Shown one piece after another: positions 17,019-25,914 of a stretch of 64,000 nucleotides of DNA. This stretch comes from PALSA-188 sp050746185. GTDB taxonomy: Bacteria; Acidobacteriota; Terriglobia; Terriglobales; Acidobacteriaceae. Below the pieces are notes generated by a model that worked only from the letters and a program-made list of their open reading frames with translations, did not search any database and was not told the DNA's origin. How positions within the stretch are numbered: position 1 is the stretch's first letter; each line of letters opens with the position of its first letter. Position numbers and translations under genes: made by a program. Location of the stretch: contig JBOGLA010000026.1 in the NCBI GenBank assembly GCA_050746185.1, forward strand, positions 1 to 64,000, read 5' to 3'.

Positions 17019-17100
17019 TGATCGTGTAGCACGGAGAGTCCTGTCCGCGAAAAATGCAACATCAAAAGCCGCGGACAAGAGCGTCCGCGCTGCACGATCA
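17019..17100. repeat. inverted pair of dispersed palindromic repeats (family A)
   Basis: Two about 32 bp arms in opposite orientation, 17019-17050 and 17069-17100, separated by 18 bp. Read outward they match TGATCGTGyAGCrCGGA then TGTCCGCG. The right arm supplies the stop codon of the lipoprotein gene at 17098. Related cores occur at 42735-42760 and 57475-57498 (inside lhr). As a long hairpin between convergent genes it could also act as a bidirectional transcription end. Confidence 0.7.
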
Positions 17101-17442
17101 TTTGGGTACAACGGCTTTAATTTCGCCGGAATATTTGCTTTCGCCTTTGTCGCCGACCGCTGTCACCACGTAATAAAACGTGGCTCCGGCGGGCACGGGC
17201 GCGTCTTTGTAGTTCGGCGTGGGACTGGTGCCGATTTTCTGGTATCCAGATCTGGTGACTGTGCTGCGGTAAACGCAATAATATTTTGCCCCGTGGGACG
17301 CGTGCCATGTAAGGGTCACTGAGTGCCCCAAGACAATTGTTGCCGGCTGCTTTCCACGCTTCGCCGGGCAGCCAAGCATGAGGATAGCGACGGAAATTGT
17401 CGCAACCGCCCGAACGATCCGTAGCACCTTCAAGTTGAGCAT
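17098..17442 (-). CDS. small FN3-like lipoprotein
   Basis: A 114-residue protein with a lipoprotein signal (AVATISVAILMLGCPAK, lipobox LMLGC) and one FN3-like domain (SVTLTWHASHGAKYYCVYRS to FYYVVTAVGDKGESKYSG). The domain closely resembles the C-terminal part of the larger lipoprotein at 2404-3366. No catalytic motif; a surface or periplasmic binding module is the cautious guess. Its stop codon is formed by a repeat element. Confidence 0.75.
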   Translation of the reverse strand: MLNLKVLRIVRAVATISVAILMLGCPAKRGKQPATIVLGHSVTLTWHASHGAKYYCVYRSTVTRSGYQKIGTSPTPNYKDAPVPAGATFYYVVTAVGDKGESKYSGEIKAVVPK

Positions 17443-17480
17443 TCGCGTGCCTCTTTAGTGCTCGTCGTTATAATTCTCCC

Positions 17481-18818
17481 ATGCCGGATGCATCATTGCG
17501 AAATCAGTATGTCGAGGCGGGCGACGACATGCGGACCCTCGCTCAGAGCCTCTTCCGGCATGCGCTGGCTGAAGCAAGCGTTGATCGGGCCTTTCAACGA
17601 AACGTCAACTGCGAGCGCGGCGTGCTGCGGGTTTGCGAGGACCTTTACGACCTGAATGCTTACGGGAGAGTATTCGTCGTCTCCATTGGGAAAGCTGCGA
17701 TTTCGATGGTTGACGCTCTACGGAATCAGGCCGGGGATCGCTTTGAAGGGATTCTTGCGGGACCGAAGAGTACCGGGCCCCAATTGCGTGGATTCCGGTA
17801 TTTCGAAGGCGGTCATCCTATGCCTAACCAGGAGTCAATTCACGCTGCCCGCGCGATATTGAAATCTCTGACAGCTCAGGGTGCCGAGTCCCTCGTAATT
17901 TACCTGCTTAGCGGCGGCGGATCTGCGATGGCCGAGTCCCCGATTGACGATGAAATTTTGCTTGACGACATGATTGCAACTTACCGGATCCTCGTAGAAT
18001 GTGGAGCCCCCATCTCCGACATTAACGCTATCCGCAAGCATCTTTCTGCGGTGAAGGGGGGACGGCTTGCCCGCGCGGCTTATCCCGCGCAACAAGTTTC
18101 TTTACTAGTCTCGGACGTCCCCGACAAGACGCCGGACGCTCTGGCCTCCGGCCCGACCATGCCTGACACGACGTCGGTCGAAGATTGCTATGCCATCGCT
18201 TCGAAATATAACCTGCTTGAGCAATTTCCGCCATCCATTGGCGAGTTATTTCAGCGGCATGCTTTGGAGGAAACTCCCAAGGCCGGCGACCCCGAGTTCA
18301 GTCGTTCGCGCTGGTGGACCATTCTTTCCAACTCCACACTGCTCGAAGACGTCAGAGCCGAATCTGAGCGCCAGGGATTTCACGCGGTAGTGGACAACGC
18401 CTGCGATGACTGGGACTATCTCCGCGCCCGCGATTACCTGCTTGAACGCCTTCGCGCCCTGCGCGAACGATTCGACAAAGTTTGTCTGATCAGCGGCGGA
18501 GAAGTTACGGTCAGGGTCTCAAATGGCGGCACTGGAGGCCGAAATCAACAGTTTGCTCTGTCATGCGTCTCCGAGATCGCTGGTAAAAACATCACAGTCT
18601 TGAGCGCCGGTACCGACGGGATTGACGGCAATAGCCCCGCCGCAGGCGCCGTCGTTGACGGCGGCAGTCTGGAGCGAGGAAAGAAGTACGGCCTCGACGC
18701 GGAAGATCACCTCCGCCGCTTCGACGCCTATAGGTTTTTTAAAGGTTTGGGCGACGCAATTGAAACCGGTTCGACGGGGAATAATCTCCGAGACCTGCGA
18801 ATTCTTCTGGCCTATTAA
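17481..18818 (+). CDS. gckA: glycerate 2-kinase (DUF4147/MOFRL family)
   Basis: A 445-residue two-domain kinase of the MOFRL/DUF4147 type, converting D-glycerate to 2-phosphoglycerate with ATP. Visible: VVSIGKAAISM near the N-terminus, YLLSGGGSAM, SDVPDKTPDALASGPTMPD, and the C-terminal MOFRL domain with LISGGEVTVRV, GTGGRNQQFAL, SAGTDGIDGNS and TGSTGNNLRDL. Cytoplasmic. It stands alone, divergent from the lipoprotein. Some genomes annotate it as hydroxypyruvate reductase TtuD-like, which is the older name of the same family. Confidence 0.92.
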   Translation: MPDASLRNQYVEAGDDMRTLAQSLFRHALAEASVDRAFQRNVNCERGVLRVCEDLYDLNAYGRVFVVSIGKAAISMVDALRNQAGDRFEGILAGPKSTGPQLRGFRYFEGGHPMPNQESIHAARAILKSLTAQGAESLVIYLLSGGGSAMAESPIDDEILLDDMIATYRILVECGAPISDINAIRKHLSAVKGGRLARAAYPAQQVSLLVSDVPDKTPDALASGPTMPDTTSVEDCYAIASKYNLLEQFPPSIGELFQRHALEETPKAGDPEFSRSRWWTILSNSTLLEDVRAESERQGFHAVVDNACDDWDYLRARDYLLERLRALRERFDKVCLISGGEVTVRVSNGGTGGRNQQFALSCVSEIAGKNITVLSAGTDGIDGNSPAAGAVVDGGSLERGKKYGLDAEDHLRRFDAYRFFKGLGDAIETGSTGNNLRDLRILLAY

Positions 18819-18863
18819 TTTTCTCGCCGGTGAATAGGCGGCGGCCAACTTTGAGCAAAAAGG

Positions 18864-20684
18864 CTACGCGAGCGGCGGAGCATTTTCAGAGACTTTGGCG
18901 ATCGGAAATTTCGCGGATACAATCGTGCCTTGGCCGGAAGAGGATATCTCAAATTTGCCCCCCATCTGGCGTACCCGTTCACGCATCCCGCTGAGACCAA
19001 CTCCGGAAGCACGGCCCATTTCTATCTCCCAAATTTTTTGTTGCGGTATGCCATTTCCTTCATCTGATACTTCGAGGATGACCTCATCCGCAGACCGCGC
19101 CACCCGAACACTGGCCGTGGGACTCTCAGAGTGCCAGTGAACATTGGTAAGGGACTCCTGCACCAGCCGAAAGATCGCGGTCTCCAAGTCGCTTGGCAAG
19201 CGCCCAAAATCTTCGTCGAGCTGCAGAGCTACCTTCGTCTTGCTGCGCGCTGCGAATTGTTCGAGATACCAGCGGAGGCCGGAGGCCAGGCCGACTTCGT
19301 CGAGCAACGGCGGGTGCAGCAAATGAGAAATGGTCCGAATCTCGGTGGATATCTGATCTATCAAAGCGCTGTTTTGGGTGACCGCCCTGCGCGCCTTCGG
19401 GCTGAGGTCTTTCTCCGCCAACGCGACAGCGATATTCATGCTGATCGCCGCCAACATCTGTCCCACACTGTCGTGCAACTCGCGGGCCAGGCGCCGCTGC
19501 TCGTCGTCGCGTAATCGCAGCAACCTGCCCGTCAGCTCGCGCAAATTGGCCTCGGCGCAGTTGCGCTCAACAACTTGTTCTTCCAATTCGGCCGTGCGTT
19601 CCCTCACCTGCTTTTCGAGATGATCATGTGCCTGCTTTAGCTCGGCTTCGGCCGCCTTGCGGCCGGTAACATCGCGCGAAGAGGACAGCAGCTTGACCAC
19701 CTGCCCCTCCGCGTTCTTAATCGGCGTAATTGCGACGTCCCACCATTTCGGCGTTCCTTTGAGGGTCGGACAGAGCGCCTGGAAAAAGCCCTTGCCTCCT
19801 GCTCGTGCCGCATCCAGCGCCGCCAACACGGCCGCTCGATCCGCGGTTTCCCAGAACTGCACCCAATTGGCGTCATTGCACTGGGAAAAATCATCCACTT
19901 CCATGAGCTTCATCGCCACCGGGCTCATGTACTTAATGTGATAGTCGAGATCGAGCACTTTAATGCAGTCGGAACCGCTTTCCAGAATGCGGCGATTAAA
20001 CTCTTCGCTTTCGCGCAGAATGTTTTCAGTCCCAATACGCTTAGCAAGCTGGGCTTCAGCTTCCTGGCGGGATCCGCGCTCTGAATTCAGCAATTGAATC
20101 ATGCGCAACGCCGAACTGGTAAACTCCGCCAGGCTGGTCATGATTCTTAAGTCTTCGGCATCAAAGTGGGTGCGATCATCGTGGGACAGAATCCAGATTG
20201 TGCCCAGGGGATTTTCGCCCGCCAGCGGAACGACCAGAGCCTCCACGAAGGGCACGCCCGCCGAGGCAAAATATTGAAAGTGGCGTTCAGGATGAATGAA
20301 TAACTGTGCCGCCTTGCGGTCAAGCACAACGCCGCAGGGACTGAACTCGCGGGGGGTAAAGCCACCCACGCTATCCTTGAGCCGCCCGGCAAGATTCGTC
20401 CAGCGGAAAATTACCGCTCCCGTCGGGGTTGTTTCGAGCAAGCTCAGTCCCGCGGTGCCGGCATTACAAAGTTCCAGGGCATATTGAAGCAGCGCGTCCG
20501 GCAACCGCTCAGGGTCATTCGCCATTATCGCAGCGAGGGTTCGCAAAGCCTTATTTTCGCTGGCTGACCTTGGCAGCCGCTGAGGCCTGACTGACAACTC
20601 TTCCGTAATGAGAATTTCGTTCAGGCCGGTTTGCAATTCTTTCAGCGGATACTCAAAGTCGTTTGAAGAAGGTCGCGTCGCCAT
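18864..20684 (-). CDS. GAF-PAS sensor histidine kinase, NarX/DegS type
   Basis: A 606-residue soluble kinase. Order: GAF domain (about 50-200), PAS domain with PAC tail (about 225-345; FNRRILESGSDCIKVLDLD, LLSSSRDVTGRKAAE), coiled coil (about 345-390), HisKA_3 dimerisation domain with phospho-acceptor H404 in RLARELHDSVGQML, and HATPase_c (about 490-600; EVSDEGNGIPQ, GVGLSGMRERV). HisKA_3 kinases pair with LuxR-type response regulators, but none is encoded nearby, so it is an orphan here. No membrane segment, so it probably senses a cytoplasmic ligand or redox state. Confidence 0.93.
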   Translation of the reverse strand: MATRPSSNDFEYPLKELQTGLNEILITEELSVRPQRLPRSASENKALRTLAAIMANDPERLPDALLQYALELCNAGTAGLSLLETTPTGAVIFRWTNLAGRLKDSVGGFTPREFSPCGVVLDRKAAQLFIHPERHFQYFASAGVPFVEALVVPLAGENPLGTIWILSHDDRTHFDAEDLRIMTSLAEFTSSALRMIQLLNSERGSRQEAEAQLAKRIGTENILRESEEFNRRILESGSDCIKVLDLDYHIKYMSPVAMKLMEVDDFSQCNDANWVQFWETADRAAVLAALDAARAGGKGFFQALCPTLKGTPKWWDVAITPIKNAEGQVVKLLSSSRDVTGRKAAEAELKQAHDHLEKQVRERTAELEEQVVERNCAEANLRELTGRLLRLRDDEQRRLARELHDSVGQMLAAISMNIAVALAEKDLSPKARRAVTQNSALIDQISTEIRTISHLLHPPLLDEVGLASGLRWYLEQFAARSKTKVALQLDEDFGRLPSDLETAIFRLVQESLTNVHWHSESPTASVRVARSADEVILEVSDEGNGIPQQKIWEIEMGRASGVGLSGMRERVRQMGGKFEISSSGQGTIVSAKFPIAKVSENAPPLA

Positions 20685-20885
20685 AATTGCTTCTCCGGGC
20701 GCCAGACGCTACTGCCGCTTGGGCGAAAGCCCACATCCGTTGATGTGGCGAGTGCCTATTATAACCGGGGACGCCGATATTCCCAGTTGTGTTCGCTATC
20801 GAACGCAAGACGAATCCTTCGATTGCGCATAAATTCGATGTTATAACTCAACTGTTAGAAGATTTAGAGTACGGCGGGGTGTGGC

Positions 20886-21047
20886 ATGTCCGACGCCCGA
20901 AAAAGTCTAGCCAAACCGACCCTAGAGGAATTATGCAGGGAGGCATCCTGCGAACAAGACTCCGGCAAACTCAATGTTCTCGTTGAGGAAATTGACCGCC
21001 TGCTCGACGAGCAGCATAAAGCTCAGAGACTAAGAAAATCAGCATAG
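20886..21047 (+). CDS. small EELC-type helical protein (53 residues)
   Basis: A short gene encoding 53 residues, from ATG at 20886 to TAG at 21047. Core: PTLEELCREASCEQDSGKL then VLVEEIDRLLDEQ. I recall very similar short proteins (LEELC, EQDPEKL, EINRLL) recurring in acidobacterial genomes, which is why I call it. Composition is helical and acidic, without signal or membrane segment. Upstream (20721-20748) are a GGGC-GAAA-GCCC hairpin and an overlapping perfect CCACATC/GATGTGG hairpin in the divergent promoter region. Function unknown. Confidence 0.65.
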   Translation: MSDARKSLAKPTLEELCREASCEQDSGKLNVLVEEIDRLLDEQHKAQRLRKSA

Positions 21048-21062
21048 ACTTCCGCCTCTCAC

Positions 21063-21959
21063 CTAAAAGAAGCGGGTAACTCCTTCTTCCAGCACTACCA
21101 GACGCTCTTCCACACCCTCCGCTTCCGCTTCGGCTCGAAGCAACTGTAACGGTTCTTCCATCGGCTCATGCGAAAGACGAAAGGTCCCATAGTGCATCGG
21201 GACCATCCACCTCGCCTTTAAATCCAAGAATGCGTGAACCGCGTCAGCCGGGCTGGTGTGCACGTTGCGGAATGATGCTGGACTGTAAGCTCCAATGGGC
21301 AGCAATGCCAATTCAGGCTTAAGGCGCTGGCCGATCTCACGGAATCCGGAGAAGTACGCGGTATCTCCGGCGTGATAAATAGAGTGCCGCTCATCCTGGA
21401 TAACATAGCCCCCATATCCCCGGTACGAATCCCTGAGAACTCTCGCGCCCCAATGTCGCGAAGGAACGTGCGTAACTGTCAGATTGCTCCAACGATGATT
21501 GTGCCACCAGTTCAGTTCGATGATCTCTCTGAATCCCAAGTCTGAGACCAGGTCACGCACATGGTGGGGAACCACAATAGCCGGGACCGGAGCGCGTCGT
21601 CGCCGAGCGTGTTGAACAATCGCCCGCAAAGATGGCCGATGCAGATGATCGAAGTGCGCGTGGGTGACGAGAACGAGATCAATGGGAGGAAGATCACGAA
21701 GCCGGACTCCCGGCTTCCGCAGCCGCTTGAGCACGAACAGCCAGCGGGCGAAGTTGGGGTCAACGAGGATGTTCTGTCCTCCGGCCTGAATGAAAAAGCT
21801 GGAGTGGCCAATGAAGGTTACGCCCAATTCACCGTCGGATACCAGCTTGGGCAAATGAGTTTCGCCTACCCTGGGGGTTACGGCGGAATGATGCACTAAA
21901 CGCCCAAGATGGCCGGCACGCCTGCGCAGTGCCGATCGTTTTTGGTTGGTTTTCAGCAT
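21063..21959 (-). CDS. MBL-fold metal-dependent hydrolase (UlaG/NAPE-PLD-like)
   Basis: A 298-residue metallo-beta-lactamase-fold hydrolase. The metal motif HAHFDHLH is followed by His in VPSRHWGARV, Asp in YHAGDTAYFSG and His in MVPMHYGTF. Together with FIGHSSFFIQ and ILVDPNF this matches the UlaG/NAPE-PLD-like branch rather than beta-lactamases or glyoxalases. No signal peptide. Related proteins act on phospholipid-derived or lactone substrates; the real substrate is not deducible. Confidence 0.9.
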   Translation of the reverse strand: MLKTNQKRSALRRRAGHLGRLVHHSAVTPRVGETHLPKLVSDGELGVTFIGHSSFFIQAGGQNILVDPNFARWLFVLKRLRKPGVRLRDLPPIDLVLVTHAHFDHLHRPSLRAIVQHARRRRAPVPAIVVPHHVRDLVSDLGFREIIELNWWHNHRWSNLTVTHVPSRHWGARVLRDSYRGYGGYVIQDERHSIYHAGDTAYFSGFREIGQRLKPELALLPIGAYSPASFRNVHTSPADAVHAFLDLKARWMVPMHYGTFRLSHEPMEEPLQLLRAEAEAEGVEERLVVLEEGVTRFF

Positions 21960-22099
21960 TGATGAGATGTGACGCTTGCCATCATTGTTATGTTATTTCG
22001 TTATGTAATTTCCCGCACATTTACTTGACCGCATAGCTCGCGGTCAGTTCTAATCTTTATTCTCGCTTCTTAAGATTTGATGAGTTCAGGAGACGAAGG

Positions 22100-22981
22100 A
22101 TGCGTGTTGCATTTTTAGGTTTAGGGATCATGGGACAGCCAATGGCCGCCAACCTGGTCAAGGCCGGGTACGAAGTCACGGTTTGGAATAGAACCTCCGG
22201 CAAGACAGTGGAGGGCGCACGCGCAGCAGAATCCCCCGCCGAAGCCGCCCGTGGCTCGGAAGTGGTCTGGATGTGCGTTTCCGATACCAACGCCGTCGAA
22301 AGCGTCCTTTTCGGCGAGCATGGAGTTGAAGAGTCCTTGTCTGAAGACATGATCGTAGTGGACTCGAGCACTATCTCTCCGTCAGCAACGCGGAAATTTG
22401 CCGAACGGGTCCGAGGCCGCGGAGTTCACTACGTGGACGCGCCCGTTACAGGATCCAAAACGGGCGCTGAGAGCGGAACATTGATTTTCATTATCGGCGG
22501 CGAGGATACAGCCATCGAGCGGCTGAAGCCATGTTTCGCGGCCATGGGCAAGAAAATCTTTCATATGGGCGAAGTTGGAAAAGGCCATGCTGCCAAGCTG
22601 GTCATGAACCTTCAGATTGCCGTCATCTATGAGGGTTTCGCAGAGGCGCTCACTCTGGGGGCCAAGCTGGGCGTGGACGCGGAAACGTTATTGCCGTTAA
22701 TCAACGCATCCATGGTGCGGTCCGGCGTGGTTGAGTACAAGGCTCCCTTTGTCATGAAAGGTGACTTTTCGCCAAATTTCCCGATGCGGTTGATGCATAA
22801 AGATATTCGCCTCGCGCTTGACGCGGCGAAGGAAGCTCGCGTGAAATTACCTGCCCTTGAGACTGTCGAGGAAGTCTACGACGTAGCCACCGAGGACGGA
22901 CAACAGGATTTAGACTACGCGGCGACCATTACTTTGCTGGAGAAATGGGCCGGAGTACGGGTTAAGGGCCAGTCGGCCTGA
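22100..22981 (+). CDS. 3-hydroxyisobutyrate-dehydrogenase-family oxidoreductase
   Basis: A 293-residue beta-hydroxyacid dehydrogenase. The Rossmann motif is GLGIMGQPMA at the N-terminus; the substrate-binding signature is DAPVTGSKTGAESGTL; the catalytic lysine lies in GKGHAAKLVMN. The second helical domain follows (GVDAETLLPLIN). Strong AGGAGACGAAGG upstream of the ATG. Family members reduce small hydroxyacids or semialdehydes (GLYR, tartronate semialdehyde, succinic semialdehyde). The nearby glycerate kinase (17.5 kb) makes tartronate semialdehyde reduction tempting, but the genes are 3 kb apart and not an operon. Confidence 0.92.
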   Translation: MRVAFLGLGIMGQPMAANLVKAGYEVTVWNRTSGKTVEGARAAESPAEAARGSEVVWMCVSDTNAVESVLFGEHGVEESLSEDMIVVDSSTISPSATRKFAERVRGRGVHYVDAPVTGSKTGAESGTLIFIIGGEDTAIERLKPCFAAMGKKIFHMGEVGKGHAAKLVMNLQIAVIYEGFAEALTLGAKLGVDAETLLPLINASMVRSGVVEYKAPFVMKGDFSPNFPMRLMHKDIRLALDAAKEARVKLPALETVEEVYDVATEDGQQDLDYAATITLLEKWAGVRVKGQSA

Positions 22982-23162
22982 AGTTACTCTGAATATCAGA
23001 TCGTCCTGAGAACCCGACGGATTTCAGCCGGGCGGGGAGTTTCGCAACTAACGGTTACCGCAGTAATCACCCGATTCCTCTCTATTACAGAACTATTACA
23101 CCCGCACCGGAAGCTCCCTGCTAATTTAGTGACAGACGCTAACATCAATGAAGAGGCCGGAC

Positions 23163-24065
23163 ATGGAACTGGAAGCATTGAATCGCAGGTCAGCGGCGGA
23201 TGACGAAATCAACTGGGTCACCGCGACTTTTATGGGGCTCTTTCACATTGGCGCGGTTGCCGCCTTATTCTTTTTTACCTGGAAAGCGCTTCTAGTCTCG
23301 ATGTTCCTGTGGTGGGTTTCCGGGAGCTTGGGCATTGGCATGGGCTATCATCGCTTGCTGACGCATCGCGGTTATAAAACTCCGAAATGGGTCGAATACT
23401 TCCTGACCACATGCGCGACGCTCGCATTGGAGGGCGGACCGATTTTTTGGGTGGCCACGCACCGCATTCATCATAAATTCTCAGACCAGGAAGGCGACCC
23501 GCACTCGCCGCGCGAAGGCAAGTGGTGGGCGCACATGGGCTGGATTCTTACCGGTCGGTCCATGCACCATGACACCACGACGCTCGCAAAGTATGTTCCC
23601 GATCTGGCCAAAGACAAGTTCCATGTCTGGATCACTAAGTTTCATTACGTTCCCATCATTATCCTGGGCGTGGCCCTGTTGGCGATCGGCGGGTTGCCCT
23701 TCGTGATGTGGGGAATATTCATGCGAACCGTCGTCGGCCTGCACGCCACCTGGCTGGTGAATTCCGCTACCCACACGTGGGGATCACGCCGCTTCAAGAC
23801 GCGCGACGATTCTACGAATAACTGGTGGGTGGCGATTCTCTCTTTTGGTGAGGGCTGGCACAATAATCATCACGCCCACCCGGTTTCCGCGCGCCACGGC
23901 CTGAAGTGGTACGAGATTGACTTCAACTGGTATGGCATTTGGGTGTTGAACAAGCTGGGATTGGCCCGCCAGGTATACCGCGTAAAGCTGGATGAATTGC
24001 AGCAACGCGATCTGGAGCTTCAGCAAATAGCGCCGCCTGCAAAAGCCGAGTTGGCATCGGTGTAG
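23163..24065 (+). CDS. acyl-lipid/acyl-CoA delta-9-type desaturase
   Basis: A 300-residue membrane-bound diiron fatty-acid desaturase. The three histidine boxes are HRLLTH, HRIHH and HNNHH, with four hydrophobic helices and the family-typical WGSRRFKTRDDSTNNWWVA and FGEGWHNNHHAHP. It inserts a double bond in acyl chains, likely for membrane fluidity. I prefer the ATG at 23163 because AAGAGG at 23151-23156 is ideally spaced; the ATG at 23148 is also possible. Electron donor is not encoded nearby. Confidence 0.93.
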   Translation: MELEALNRRSAADDEINWVTATFMGLFHIGAVAALFFFTWKALLVSMFLWWVSGSLGIGMGYHRLLTHRGYKTPKWVEYFLTTCATLALEGGPIFWVATHRIHHKFSDQEGDPHSPREGKWWAHMGWILTGRSMHHDTTTLAKYVPDLAKDKFHVWITKFHYVPIIILGVALLAIGGLPFVMWGIFMRTVVGLHATWLVNSATHTWGSRRFKTRDDSTNNWWVAILSFGEGWHNNHHAHPVSARHGLKWYEIDFNWYGIWVLNKLGLARQVYRVKLDELQQRDLELQQIAPPAKAELASV

Positions 24066-24154
24066 CGTTCGCGATTCGGTGTCATAAGCCTTTGTCGTCA
24101 TCGCGCGAATAGGCACTTCGCCAACTCCCACGCTTTCCGCGCTAGAATCCTGCT

Positions 24155-25057
24155 ATGCGGATTACCAGCAGGCGCCGGGCCATAATTTTCTTCCTTTCCC
24201 TGGGCGTATGTTTGGCGGCCATTGCCGTTGCCGTCGGCTTTGGATGGATCATCCTGAACTGGCGCGAGGGAATTCGCGTCTTCCTCGGAATCATTTTCTT
24301 CGGCACTATCGCCGCCGGCCTTATCCTGAATACTACTTTCCTGGTGCGCGAGATTCGGCGCAATGAGCAACATGACAGCTTTATTAATGCCGTCACTCAC
24401 GAGCTGAAGACTCCCATAGCCTCGATCCGGCTTTATCTGCAAACCCTGGAGCGGCGCGATGTGGATGAAGCGCAACGCCGAGGGTTTTATCGCCTGATGC
24501 TCGAAGATACCGACAGGCTGATGAGCACGGTGGAACAAGTCTTGAAGGCAGGAACCTCGGTGGTGAAGAAATCCCATCGCGCTCCTCTGGACTTCGCCGT
24601 ATTGGTGCAGGATTGCGTGGAAGCCGTCCGCACTGGCCACCATCTTCAACCGGAGGCGCTCCGCTATGAACACGCCACCGACAAAGGGCCGACTACTCAG
24701 GTCAACGGCGACTCGGAAGAACTGCGCACGGCCGTTTCAAACGTGCTCGACAACGCAATTAAGTATTCGGGAGAGCAAATTGCCGTGTCGGTGCGCGTCG
24801 AAGTTCCCGATGAAAAGCACGTGCGATTGAGCGTGAGCGACGAGGGCGTCGGTGTGCCTTCGACCGAACTCAAACGAATCTTCAAGCGGTTTTACCGGGT
24901 TCCTCCCCGCTCCCTCGCGCATGTGAAAGGCACCGGGCTGGGATTATTTATCGTCAGGACAATCGCTAAGAAGCACGGAGGCAAAGTTTACGCCGAGAGC
25001 CCGGGAGAAGGCCGGGGAACCACGGTAGTTTTGCAACTTCCACGGAGCACGCCATGA
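24155..25057 (+). CDS. two-component sensor histidine kinase
   Basis: A 300-residue membrane kinase. Two membrane helices (about 9-30 and 41-64) enclose a very short external loop; then HisKA with phospho-acceptor H82 (NAVTHELKTPIASIRL) and HATPase_c (VLDNAIKYSG; VSDEGVGVPS; GTGLGLFIVRTI). With hardly any periplasmic domain it probably senses membrane state or partners. The response regulator gene starts inside its stop (ATGA overlap), so they form an operon and surely a cognate pair. Confidence 0.93.
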   Translation: MRITSRRRAIIFFLSLGVCLAAIAVAVGFGWIILNWREGIRVFLGIIFFGTIAAGLILNTTFLVREIRRNEQHDSFINAVTHELKTPIASIRLYLQTLERRDVDEAQRRGFYRLMLEDTDRLMSTVEQVLKAGTSVVKKSHRAPLDFAVLVQDCVEAVRTGHHLQPEALRYEHATDKGPTTQVNGDSEELRTAVSNVLDNAIKYSGEQIAVSVRVEVPDEKHVRLSVSDEGVGVPSTELKRIFKRFYRVPPRSLAHVKGTGLGLFIVRTIAKKHGGKVYAESPGEGRGTTVVLQLPRSTP

Positions 25058-25914
25058 GCCGTGTGCTGGTCGTAGAAGATGAAGCCCATCTCGCCGATGG
25101 CCTCCGGTTTAACCTCGAGGCCGAGGGACACTCGGTGGAAGTGCTGGGCGACGGCGAGAGCGCGTTGGAATTGCTTTTGGGAAAACCGGCTGCTCCAACG
25201 CCATCGGAGGATATTCGACAGCAGGAAACCAGAGCGCAGAGCACGCAATCTTCCAGCTTTGACGCGATGGTGTTGGACGTTATGCTTCCCGGTAAAGACG
25301 GCTTTGCCGTTGCCTCTGAGTTGCGGGCGGCAAAAAACTTTATTCCGGTGCTGATGCTGACCGCGCGCGGACGCCCCGAAGACGTGCTTAAGGGTTTCGC
25401 TTCCGGGGCGGATGACTACCTGCCCAAACCTTTTGAGCTGCCCATTCTGTTGGCGCGATTGCAGGGTCTTCTCCGCCGCCACGAGTGGATGACCCAGGCT
25501 TCGGTGGCCGCCACCTTCCCGCCGGGTCCGCAAGGCATTTCCAAATCGAGAGATTCGCGTGAAGATGACCAACCCGGGCAATACGAAATCTTCTCGTTCA
25601 ACGGACGAACCATTGATTTTGGAAAGCTGGAGCTGCGGGCCAATGGGAACACCATCCGCTTGACTCTTATGGAGGCCGAGCTGCTTCGTCATCTGACTCT
25701 TAACAACGGCCGCATCGTTTCCCGCAAATCCATTCTGGAAGAAGTCTGGGGATTGCGCGAGGACACCGATACACGAGCCATTGATAACTTTATTGTCAGG
25801 CTGCGGCGTTATATAGAGGAGGATCCTTCCAAGCCCCGGCATCTGCTCACCGTCCGCGGTGTTGGATACAGATTCATATTGGATCCCCCGGAGAAAACTC
25901 CCGAGTCAGGCTGA
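25054..25914 (+). CDS. OmpR/PhoB-family response regulator
   Basis: A 286-residue response regulator: receiver domain with phospho-acceptor D75 (VLDVMLPGKDG), Lys in YLPKPFELP, and a C-terminal winged helix (about 185-280; RLTLMEAELLRHLTLNNGR, VGYRFI). Unusual is an about 25-residue insertion (44-69; polar, Gln/Ser-rich) between the second helix and third strand of the receiver, and a long linker (about 145-180). The ATG overlaps the kinase stop, so translation is coupled. Its 3' end overlaps the convergent GAF gene by nine bases. Confidence 0.93.
   Translation: MSRVLVVEDEAHLADGLRFNLEAEGHSVEVLGDGESALELLLGKPAAPTPSEDIRQQETRAQSTQSSSFDAMVLDVMLPGKDGFAVASELRAAKNFIPVLMLTARGRPEDVLKGFASGADDYLPKPFELPILLARLQGLLRRHEWMTQASVAATFPPGPQGISKSRDSREDDQPGQYEIFSFNGRTIDFGKLELRANGNTIRLTLMEAELLRHLTLNNGRIVSRKSILEEVWGLREDTDTRAIDNFIVRLRRYIEEDPSKPRHLLTVRGVGYRFILDPPEKTPESG

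Noticed and set aside
24988..25842. 284-codon minus-strand ORF
   Set aside because: Antisense shadow of the histidine kinase and response regulator, which are clearly real on the plus strand.
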